From contig CBDESS010000001.1 in the NCBI GenBank assembly GCA_965242605.1, positions 1,798,001-1,862,000 on the forward strand: a stretch of 64,000 nt of DNA, in the 5' to 3' direction. The position numbers and the translations under genes were made by a program. Source of the DNA: JAAXHF01 sp965242605. GTDB taxonomy: Bacteria; Desulfobacterota; Binatia; Bin18. Each line of letters begins with the position of its first letter. Positions within the stretch are counted from its first letter, which is position 1. Positions 16,290 through 23,505 of this stretch are shown piece by piece. The notes below the pieces were generated by a model that was given only the letters and a program-made list of their open reading frames with translations, was not told where the DNA came from and did not search any database.

Positions 16290-17543
16290 ATGGCTTGGCC
16301 TGTGCGCTACAAACTCGTTGGTCTGCTGGCCACCGGCAGCATGATTAACTATGCCGACCGGGTGAACATCTCGGTGGCCGCGCCGGTGATGATGGCCGCC
16401 CTGGGCTGGGATGAGGCCCAGTTCGGGCTGATCTTTTCGGCGTTTTTGCTCGGCTACACCCTGCTCCAGATTCCCGGCGGGATTATCGCCGACCGCTGGA
16501 ATACGGTCTGGGTGGTGGCGATTGCGTGCTTTGGCTTCTCGCTGTTTACCGCCCTGACGCCGTTTGGAGCGGTGGCGTTTGGCCTGATGCTGGTCCTGCG
16601 GTTCAGTGTCGGCCTGCTGGAGTCGGTCAGCTTTCCGGCCTATGCGGTGCTGAACGCGCGCTGGATTCCGCGCTATGAGTATGGCCGTGCCCAGAACATC
16701 AGCCTGTCCGGCTCGCACATCGGTCAGGCTCTGGCCTATCCGGTGACGACCTGGATTATTGCCACCTTTGCCTGGCCGGCGGTCTTTTATTTCAACGGCC
16801 TGCTGGGTGGGCTGTGGCTGGTCGTGTGGCTGGCTTCGGTGACGAACACGCCGGCCGAGCATCCTCGCATCAGCAAACAGGAGTTGCGGGAAATTGAAGA
16901 CAACCTGGCTCCGCGCCCTCAGACGACGGTCTCCCCGCTGCGTCTGCTCAGAAACCGCCATGTCCTGCTGCTCTCTCTGGCCTATATGTACATGGTGTAC
17001 GGGCTGTGGATGGTGATTCTGTGGCTGCCGACCTATCTGGTCCAGGCCCGTGGCTTTTCGCTGGAGGCGATGGGGGTGCTGGGCATCATTCCGACGGTGG
17101 CGGGTGCCTTGGGCCTCATCTCGGGCGGGACAATTTCGGATGTGTTGCTGCGGCGTGGCTGGAGTCCGCGGGTGGCCCGGGCTCAGGTGCCGGCGCTGTG
17201 CGCGTTTCTGGGCGTGCCGAGTATCCTGGCCGCGGCGTTTGTGCCGTGGCCGCTGGTGTCGGTCGGCTGTCTGGCCCTGTATATGTATTTTGCCAATCTG
17301 GGCAGCGGCGCGTGCTGGGCGGTGCCGGTCGAGCTGAATCCTCGGCAGATTGGAGCCATCTCGGGGGTGATGAACGGGGCCGGCAACTTTGCCGGGATTT
17401 TTGGGCCGATGAGTGCCGGCTTTCTGGTGGCGGCAACGGGCAGTTGGGAGCTGCCGCTGGTGGCCATCGCCGTCATGCTGCTGGTCGCAACCCTGCTCTA
17501 CTATTTCCTGGTCGTGCCCGAGCCGATTGATCTGTCAGTATGA
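16290..17543 (+). CDS. MFS transporter, anion:cation symporter type
   Basis: A 417-residue protein with twelve predicted membrane helices. The N-terminal half has NYADRVNISVAAPVM and the loop GGIIADRWN, typical of the ACS (ExuT/GudP/phthalate-type) branch that imports organic acids with a cation. The second half mirrors the first (GGTISDVLLRRGW). It closes the operon with the amidohydrolase and probably imports its substrate or a related acid. Its TGA overlaps the ATG of the following restriction gene (ATGA at 17540), an abrupt junction between a metabolic and a defence operon. Confidence 0.8.
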   Translation: MAWPVRYKLVGLLATGSMINYADRVNISVAAPVMMAALGWDEAQFGLIFSAFLLGYTLLQIPGGIIADRWNTVWVVAIACFGFSLFTALTPFGAVAFGLMLVLRFSVGLLESVSFPAYAVLNARWIPRYEYGRAQNISLSGSHIGQALAYPVTTWIIATFAWPAVFYFNGLLGGLWLVVWLASVTNTPAEHPRISKQELREIEDNLAPRPQTTVSPLRLLRNRHVLLLSLAYMYMVYGLWMVILWLPTYLVQARGFSLEAMGVLGIIPTVAGALGLISGGTISDVLLRRGWSPRVARAQVPALCAFLGVPSILAAAFVPWPLVSVGCLALYMYFANLGSGACWAVPVELNPRQIGAISGVMNGAGNFAGIFGPMSAGFLVAATGSWELPLVAIAVMLLVATLLYYFLVVPEPIDLSV

Positions 17544-18379
17544 ATAATCCTGACCCTGACAAAGACTTTACCGAGCGCCTGAAGCTGCTGAGCAGCAAGC
17601 GCCCGGATTTGATCACAACCACCCTTGGGAATATCTTCACCATGCGTCTCATTGGAAACAAGACGCATGGTGATATGGCGGAGATAGCAATTGCTGAGTT
17701 TATCAATCAATACATGTACGACTTCCGCTCGATTCACGTCGGGAAAGATCTGTACCGCGCCAAGTCAAAAGAGGAAGATATCCAGGTCATCAATGAAATG
17801 ACCAAAGTCGAGTTTCCCGTCAGCCTCAAAGCCTATGGGGATGGCCCTCTTCAGCTTTCCACCGATAAGAACTTCCGCATGTTTCCAAGGCTGGAACAGG
17901 AAGGTGCTGAGGTGAAAGGACGGGCGGCTGTTCAAGAGATTCTGAAAGACCCCGCTTTCGCCAAGTTTGGCCATGTCAACGTGCTGCCGCTGATCTACGA
18001 CGAAAAGAAGCAGCGATGCAACATCCTGGTGTTCGACTACAACCGGGCGGTAAGCGAGACTATCCGCATTACAAGAGAGGAAGGCGAGGGAGGGAGAAAG
18101 CATCCTGTCTACCGTTTTTACGATAGAGCGGGGGACTACATCTGTGAGGTACGCTATGGCGGTGCCGCTGCAAACGCGCTCCAGCGAGGTCTGTGGACCC
18201 ATACCAGGAAAGGACTGAAGTATTTCGATAGCGTTACCGGAGGGTGGATCGACTATTCGCACAACCGGGTCCTTGTTCGGTTGTTTTCCCATGCCCTTGT
18301 AGCCTCGGAGGCTGGACACACAGCGGCGCTTGAGAAAGTTGAGGACAATATTAAGCTGCTAAAGCGGGAACAAAACTAA
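17540..18379 (+). CDS. Probable type II restriction endonuclease
   Basis: A 279-residue soluble protein placed 4 bp before an adenine DNA methyltransferase. Residues near 40-50 (HGDMAEIAIAEFINQY) and 95-110 (KVEFPVSLKAYGDGPLQLS) fit a PD-(D/E)xK nuclease arrangement, with Glu in the first helix and a Glu...Lys strand, but I do not recognise the exact family. Base composition is visibly more AT-rich than the flanking operons, suggesting acquisition. Expected to cut DNA lacking the modification set by its partner. The function rests mainly on context. Confidence 0.6.
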   Translation: MNNPDPDKDFTERLKLLSSKRPDLITTTLGNIFTMRLIGNKTHGDMAEIAIAEFINQYMYDFRSIHVGKDLYRAKSKEEDIQVINEMTKVEFPVSLKAYGDGPLQLSTDKNFRMFPRLEQEGAEVKGRAAVQEILKDPAFAKFGHVNVLPLIYDEKKQRCNILVFDYNRAVSETIRITREEGEGGRKHPVYRFYDRAGDYICEVRYGGAAANALQRGLWTHTRKGLKYFDSVTGGWIDYSHNRVLVRLFSHALVASEAGHTAALEKVEDNIKLLKREQN

Positions 18380-18383
18380 AGGC

Positions 18384-19520
18384 ATGGCGCGAACACTTCC
18401 GCTCTTTGACGATCTCGTACTTGACGTTCCGTCTACGGAGGGTATCAAGTACGCGGGGTCTAAGCTGAAACTCCTTCCGCGCCTACTGCAACTGGTCAAG
18501 AAAGTCGGAGCGGAGACGGTTCTGGACGGGTTTTCGGGAACAACCAGGGTGTCGCAAGCGCTTGCCAAATGTGGCTATCGAGTTGTGTGTAATGACATTG
18601 CTGTATGGTCTGAAGTTTTTGGTTCCTGCTATCTGCTTAACACCAAAGAACCGGAGGCATATCAGCCGCTCATTGACCATCTCAACGCTGTCCCGCCGGT
18701 TGACGGATGGTTCACCGAACACTATGGCGGGAACGCGAACAGGGGCTGTGCAATACAGCGCGATGGCCGTAAGACCCCTTGGCAGCTGCACAATACCCGC
18801 AAACTGGACGCGATCCGGCAGGAAATTGAAGCGCTCGCTCTTGATTCTGTAGATAAAGCCGTGGCCCTGAGCAGCCTGATTCTGGCACTTGATCGCGTAG
18901 ATAGCACCCTGGGACACTTTGTCTCGTATCTCAAAGACTGGTCTCCTCGCTCTTATAAGAAGCTGATACTCCAGGTCCCGAATGTCTTTGCGTCAGCGCA
19001 TGAACATCGGGTGTGCCGGAGCGACATATTTGACCTGCTCCCTAGCGTTCCTGTCGATCTGGCGTATTTCGATCCTCCGTATGGATCAAACAACGAGAAA
19101 ATGCCGCCCTCACGAGTCCGCTACGCCTCCTACTACCATATTTGGACAAGCGTCTGTCTCTTCGATAAGCCAGACCTCTTCGGTAAGGCTAATCGTCGCA
19201 CGGATACGTCGGATACAGTAGCGGCATCGGTGTTTGAGGAGTACCGACGAAAAGCCGACGGGCGTTTTATTGCCGTCGAGGCAATTGAGAGGCTTCTCAA
19301 GGAGGCCAGGACACGCTGGATTATCCTGTCCTACAGCTCTGGGGGGCGGGCGACAGCTGAAGAGTTGAACGAAGTTATGGGCTGTAGCGGTATCCTCCGA
19401 GAGGTTGTTGAGATCAACTATAGGAAGAACGTTATGTCTGGCATGAAGTGGACCAATGAGTGGTTGAGGGATGCGGATCAACCAAATCGAGAGTTCTTGT
19501 TCCTGATCGAAAAGTTATGA
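18384..19520 (+). CDS. D12-class adenine-specific DNA methyltransferase
   Basis: A 378-residue Dam-like (D12) N6-adenine methyltransferase. The AdoMet motif is VLDGFSGTTRVSQAL around residue 49 and the catalytic DPPY is in LAYFDPPYGSNN around residue 230. An insert of about 130 residues between them is the target recognition part. It protects host DNA against the endonuclease encoded immediately upstream; the recognition sequence cannot be deduced. The pair is AT-richer than its surroundings. Confidence 0.85.
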   Translation: MARTLPLFDDLVLDVPSTEGIKYAGSKLKLLPRLLQLVKKVGAETVLDGFSGTTRVSQALAKCGYRVVCNDIAVWSEVFGSCYLLNTKEPEAYQPLIDHLNAVPPVDGWFTEHYGGNANRGCAIQRDGRKTPWQLHNTRKLDAIRQEIEALALDSVDKAVALSSLILALDRVDSTLGHFVSYLKDWSPRSYKKLILQVPNVFASAHEHRVCRSDIFDLLPSVPVDLAYFDPPYGSNNEKMPPSRVRYASYYHIWTSVCLFDKPDLFGKANRRTDTSDTVAASVFEEYRRKADGRFIAVEAIERLLKEARTRWIILSYSSGGRATAEELNEVMGCSGILREVVEINYRKNVMSGMKWTNEWLRDADQPNREFLFLIEKL

Positions 19521-19535
19521 ATAGCCCCTCATCAC

Positions 19536-19743
19536 TTATACCTCTTTCCATAACGCCGGGACCAGTTCGGTGTCAATACAGGCCATGCCTTCGGTGACTT
19601 TGCCGTCGGCGAAGCGCATGGCCCGGCAACAGGTGTTTTTGCAGGGTTTGCCGGATTTTGTGGTGGCACGGCCTTCAAGAAAAGCCTGGCGGCTGGTGTC
19701 CGCCGGCGACCTCAATGGAACTCTCAGAGCAGATGTGTGCCAC
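19536..19743 (-). pseudogene. Relic sharing its start with the 23346 nuclease gene
   Basis: On the minus strand a GTG with an AGAGGA site starts VAHICSESSIEVAGG, a near match to the first residues of the nuclease gene that starts at 23346 (AQTWSEGSIEAAGG). It stops after 22 codons. A second frame continues through TTKSGKPCKNTCC to a TAA at 19536. It looks like a broken copy or a small gene disrupted by a frameshift. The rest of the 19521-19852 gap holds only the direct repeat. Confidence 0.35.
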
Positions 19744-19802
19744 CTTGCTTTTTCCTCTCTGCCCTACCTGTGGCTTAGCAAGGTCGCCTGCCAGAGTCAG
19801 GG
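19697..19802. repeat. Direct repeat, left copy, flanking the PurZ-like module
   Basis: Begins TGTCCGCCGGCGACCTCAAT. Its partner at 23300-23406 begins TGTCCGCCGGCGGCCTCAAT. By eye, 56 of the first 65 bases agree, and similarity continues with small gaps for another 40. Both copies contain a minus-strand ribosome site and GTG start. Confidence 0.6.
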
Positions 19803-19852
19803 AAAGTGCTGCCTGAGCCGGGGCACTTCTACTTGAGAGCGGAAAATCCGAG

Positions 19853-20782
19853 TCAAATCAAGCAGAGCGCGATAGCGATAGCCAGCACGATAATCACTGA
19901 AAAGACCAACTTTTTTGCAATTTTCCGCCATCTCCAGTTGAAAAAAGTGAAAACGGACGGCCGCCATTTCCAGTTGAAAACAGAGAGAATCAGGGCGAGC
20001 AGAGAACAAAAAAGTGTAAAAGCGTCCAACGTTCGGATGTCAGGCTGGATAGTTTTGCTGCCTGCCAGATAGGGAAGCCCGATAGCTGCCATGAGGATCG
20101 CAAGTATCGGGAATACAAACGGAATGAACGAGTCAACTTTTTTCTCTATCCTTTCCAGTTTGTCTTTTGTTTCGACAGGTCCGCTGCGGAAATCGTCAAT
20201 TCCGAAGTCCTCTATGACGAGACGTTTAGGGGGCCGCGGGTACCGCTCCCATTTCTCTTCTCCCTTGTTGGGATCAAATTCAGTAGTCTTGACGAAATCG
20301 AGAACGGCAATGGGCTGACCCCTTTTTATCGATACTTCTTTGTTTGACAAATTGTAAATTGGACAAAACAGATGCCCCACATAGCCCGGGTCAACCTGCG
20401 GGCCGCCGACCCAAACCAGTCCTTTGTATGCCCAGGCAACTCGAATGTTCCAACGCCCGATGAGGAACCTGGGCAGATTGAGCGTCTCGGCGGTTTTTAT
20501 GACCGCTACCTCAAACGCGGGGATACTGAGCGAATGGTTTGGCCAGCAGTCGCTGAGACGACAAGGCTTACCACCTACCACTGCCTCATCCCCCACAGTC
20601 AATTCATAGGCGGCGGGCTTAAGATTATCCTCAGCGAAGGGGCAAATTAGCTGACTCTGCCTTACATAGAATTCTATTTCGTCGCTCAGGAGGACACCCG
20701 TCTTGTCCGGGTGGGGGTCCTTTTCCAAGACCCGGACCGCCTTTAGCCGATCGGCTTCATCCTGTTGCCTCTTTGTACTCAT
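19853..20782 (-). CDS. dCTP deaminase/dUTPase-fold protein with C-terminal membrane helices
   Basis: A 309-residue protein; the ATG (MSTKRQQDEAD) lies 4 nt after the stop of the upstream synthetase gene, so they are co-transcribed. Residues about 28-175 resemble the dCTP deaminase fold: LKPAAYELTVGDE, GRWNIR, GGPQVDPGYVGHLF, then IYNLSNKEVSIKRGQPI. Where Dcd has the catalytic Glu (LEFYN), this protein has Pro (CPIYN), so deamination is doubtful. Three hydrophobic segments follow a short charged linker (SFIPFVFPILAILMAAIGL; LFCSLLALILSVF; LVFSVIIVLAIAIALCLI). A nucleotide-sensing domain on a membrane module is a plausible reading. dCTP deaminases are known phage-defence proteins, but this architecture is not one I recognise. 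Confidence 0.6.
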   Translation of the reverse strand: MSTKRQQDEADRLKAVRVLEKDPHPDKTGVLLSDEIEFYVRQSQLICPFAEDNLKPAAYELTVGDEAVVGGKPCRLSDCWPNHSLSIPAFEVAVIKTAETLNLPRFLIGRWNIRVAWAYKGLVWVGGPQVDPGYVGHLFCPIYNLSNKEVSIKRGQPIAVLDFVKTTEFDPNKGEEKWERYPRPPKRLVIEDFGIDDFRSGPVETKDKLERIEKKVDSFIPFVFPILAILMAAIGLPYLAGSKTIQPDIRTLDAFTLFCSLLALILSVFNWKWRPSVFTFFNWRWRKIAKKLVFSVIIVLAIAIALCLI

Positions 20783-20786
20783 TGGC

Positions 20787-21827
20787 CTAACCGTGCTCTC
20801 GATGTCTTGAATTGCTCTGGAGGATGTCGCGCGAGGCCACATCGCTATGGCCCGGCCCACAGCCAGCGAAATCGACCGGCATTCCGATCTGTTCTTCAAC
20901 CTTGCGGAGAAACCGCTCTACGGTAGACGGATCGAGATAGTCGAGATGATTGAGGACAATTGCCGTTGGAGCGTTCGCCTCTATGGCCGCTCGTACAATC
21001 CCGGGATCGAACTTTGCGACCCGGCGCACCTTTTCTGTAACGGTTGTATACTCTCGAATGCGTTGACCGCTGCGTTGACCGCCCCGGTCTTTCGTAATTT
21101 CGTCCCATGTTGTTTCGTTTGGTAGAGGGCCGGAACACCCGGCAACACGAATAGGAAAGGCACGAATGACGAGAACGATCTGATCCACGTCCAGAGGACT
21201 CAGGCCCGCCTCGGAGACGAAAGCCGCCGCGCTGGTATCGCGGCTGGTCGTGTACGGATAGTCTGGGGCGTGGAGCACAGACAAGCCAAAGCCTTGGGTT
21301 CCCTCTATGACAATACGGGCGTCTTTTTTGAGGGCGTCACGCATGAACGCTGTCGTGTCGCCGAGAAACGCCGTCAGTCGCCGGTCGCCCGCTGCCAAAA
21401 TACTTCGTCCCGCACGGTGGAGGCGTTCTATGACCGCCGCACCTGTCCCGCTTCCAGTCGAACCTATCCGGCTCCGCAAGTCCCATTCACATTCTGCCTG
21501 CTTGTGGGCCTTAGAAATGACCACGGCACGCGGACTGATTCTCAGCCGACTCGCTTCCAGACGGACCTCTTCAATTTCTTTGAGCAGGACCGGGACGTCA
21601 ATGTACGAGCCTGGACCGATGATAAGAGTTGGGTCCGGCAACAGACAGGCCGTTGGGAGGTGACGAAACACACGCGGCTTGTTTCTCTCATCTATGACGG
21701 TATGGCCGGAATTAGACCCACCAACCCGTACAACGACGGATGCCTTTTGGGTTTTGGCGAGCCAGTGGGCGACTTTTCCCTTGCCCTCGGAGCCGAACTG
21801 CCCACCCACAACTACTGAAACCGGCAC
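20787..21827 (-). CDS. Adenylosuccinate synthetase-like protein of PurZ type
   Basis: A 346-residue protein from the GTG at 21827, preceded by a G-rich ribosome site; an ATG at 21917 would give 376 residues and overlap the upstream gene. It has the PurA fold: GGQFGSEGKGK, NSGHT, EGTQGFGLSVLH, YPYTTSRDTSAA, FPIRVAG, NHLDYLD. The catalytic Asp of PurA (Asp13 in E. coli) is Ser13 here, and the protein is much shorter than the usual 430 residues. As I recall, both traits mark PurZ, the phage enzyme that joins dGMP and aspartate on the way to 2-aminoadenine. The gene lies between a nuclease and a deaminase-fold membrane protein, not in a purine operon. It could act in defence or nucleotide modification. 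Confidence 0.75.
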   Translation of the reverse strand: MPVSVVVGGQFGSEGKGKVAHWLAKTQKASVVVRVGGSNSGHTVIDERNKPRVFRHLPTACLLPDPTLIIGPGSYIDVPVLLKEIEEVRLEASRLRISPRAVVISKAHKQAECEWDLRSRIGSTGSGTGAAVIERLHRAGRSILAAGDRRLTAFLGDTTAFMRDALKKDARIVIEGTQGFGLSVLHAPDYPYTTSRDTSAAAFVSEAGLSPLDVDQIVLVIRAFPIRVAGCSGPLPNETTWDEITKDRGGQRSGQRIREYTTVTEKVRRVAKFDPGIVRAAIEANAPTAIVLNHLDYLDPSTVERFLRKVEEQIGMPVDFAGCGPGHSDVASRDILQSNSRHREHG

Positions 21828-21891
21828 CAGTTTCCCCCTTTCCCCTATTTTATTACAAATCTGTTTGGAGAGATATCCTTTCGGAATCAGC

Positions 21892-23346
21892 TTACACCGT
21901 GGTTGGGGAGACGCCATTTCCGAGTCTGGGGATAATCAAGGGTTCCTCGTCTGCTGTTCCCAGGGCTTCGGACATGCCAGCCAGATGAAACGTGCCCACG
22001 AGCGCCGATGTGATGGCATCAAGTTCGTCATGCGTCACGTTTTGTGTCTCGTAATCACCCCGTATGCCGAATTCCCGCAAGCCCGCCTTCAGCCACTCCG
22101 GGCCGGCACCCTTGCGGGGGATACGCATGATATCTTGCGCCGCGCCGGGATAGCTCTCAATCACCCGCATATCCCGCTCACGGAGCGCGCGTGCGAGGCG
22201 AATCCCTCTTGCCGTAAGTTTCTGCATGCTCGGAATAAGACAGGGATAGACATTGATGCCGCGTCGCCTGAGCTCGCGTTCGCATTCGCGCGTGATTCCG
22301 AACTCCATCCGCTCAGGATCGCCATCTTCAACGGAAACACGGCCAGCCGGAAGACACAAAGGGGAGTCGATCGAAACGAGATGTGGATGTGCCTGTATTG
22401 TTTTTTCGATCAATTCGTCGTCCGAGAACACCGGCGCTACCTGCGCTTGAGGTCCATCCAGAAGACACCAGCCGCTGGCTCGTTCCTCGGAGCCGGTGAG
22501 GTCAATCCCGACGATGCGAAGTCTTGAGGGAGGATCGGCACCGAACAGATCAGAGAACCGGAAACGTCCCTCCAGCAACTCACCAGATGGCAGGGGGATG
22601 CCCGGTAGCGTCTGCCAGTCCTGCGGTGCCGACCAGTCTCGAAAACGTACATTCTCAGGAAACAACTCCAGTTGCGTACTCAGGCGAGAGACCGCCTCGT
22701 CAAATATCGCTCCCATGGCTGCGATGTCGACCCGGTTGTAGCGAATGAGTTTTTGCAGAGCGTCTTGATCGCCGCGAACATAGCGATGCCAAAGCACGAC
22801 GGCCGCAGCGCCGTCCATGTTGGTCAAATCGTCTCGAAAGCCAATATCCAACGCTTTTTCAATGGCCTTTTGCCCACCCGTCAAACCGACGCGGCGGCAA
22901 AGATACATCAGGTCAATATGCGGCTCGGGCAGGACGATCTCGGGAAATTCCCGTGCAATGAACTTGGTATCGAAGCGAATCCCGTTGAATGTCACCAGAG
23001 CCTTCGCGCGAGCGGCGTCCTTTTGTAACTGTCTCGGGTCTTGCCCCTTGATGATCGTTTTCGCGTGACCTCCAAAAGACCATCCGATGACGGTAATCTC
23101 GTCGTAATAATGGCTGAGGCCGGTCGTCTCAATATCGAGAAAAAGAATGTCCTCAGGAGAATCAGCACAGGTGGCGAGCTGGCGTTGCAATTTTTGCCGG
23201 ATGGTATGAGGCGTCACTGAGCGCTCTTTCTTGCCTGCTCTCGTTGGTTCCTTTGCCTGATCGGGCGGATTGCCGGTGCCAGGAAGGCTGAGGGCAGCCT
23301 GTCCGCCGGCGGCCTCAATGGAACCCTCAGACCAGGTTTGCGCCAC
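21892..23346 (-). CDS. Two-domain nuclease: YprB-like exonuclease plus DUF429-like domain
   Basis: A 484-residue protein from a GTG with GGGAGGAG upstream. Residues about 60-230 are an RNase H-fold 3'-5' exonuclease domain: DIETTGLSHYYDEITVIGW (DxE), TFNGIRFDTKF, and YNRVDIAAMG. Residues about 270-460 match the DUF429 predicted nuclease fold: VGIDLTGSEERASGWC, VSIDSPLCLP, ECERELRRRGINVYP, IESYPGAAQDI and THDELDAITSAL. A fusion of two RNase H-like domains suggests a DNA- or RNA-degrading effector. First gene of a three-gene minus-strand unit with the PurZ-like and deaminase-fold genes, next to a restriction-modification pair. Confidence 0.7.
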   Translation of the reverse strand: MAQTWSEGSIEAAGGQAALSLPGTGNPPDQAKEPTRAGKKERSVTPHTIRQKLQRQLATCADSPEDILFLDIETTGLSHYYDEITVIGWSFGGHAKTIIKGQDPRQLQKDAARAKALVTFNGIRFDTKFIAREFPEIVLPEPHIDLMYLCRRVGLTGGQKAIEKALDIGFRDDLTNMDGAAAVVLWHRYVRGDQDALQKLIRYNRVDIAAMGAIFDEAVSRLSTQLELFPENVRFRDWSAPQDWQTLPGIPLPSGELLEGRFRFSDLFGADPPSRLRIVGIDLTGSEERASGWCLLDGPQAQVAPVFSDDELIEKTIQAHPHLVSIDSPLCLPAGRVSVEDGDPERMEFGITRECERELRRRGINVYPCLIPSMQKLTARGIRLARALRERDMRVIESYPGAAQDIMRIPRKGAGPEWLKAGLREFGIRGDYETQNVTHDELDAITSALVGTFHLAGMSEALGTADEEPLIIPRLGNGVSPTTV

Positions 23347-23406
23347 TTTGCTTTCTCCTCCCTGTTTGCCCCCTGCGGCTTAGCCTGTCGGCCAGCCGGA
23401 GTCAAG
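23300..23406. repeat. Direct repeat, right copy, flanking the PurZ-like module
   Basis: Partner of 19697-19802. It covers the ribosome site and first codons of the nuclease gene starting at 23346. The two copies bracket the three-gene unit, so they may record a duplication or insertion event, or a conserved regulatory start region copied with a broken gene. Confidence 0.6.
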
Positions 23407-23505
23407 AAACCGAGGCTCGGGTACCGGGACGGCTCGGAATTGACAAACCTGTGAGGTTCAGAGTAGCCTTTCTGCGCCCAGGGCAACTACCCTGGAGGAG
23501 GGGAT

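Noticed and set aside
20787..21917. Housekeeping purA
   Set aside because: Short length, Ser in place of the catalytic Asp, and neighbours of nuclease and deaminase-fold type do not fit the purine-biosynthesis enzyme.
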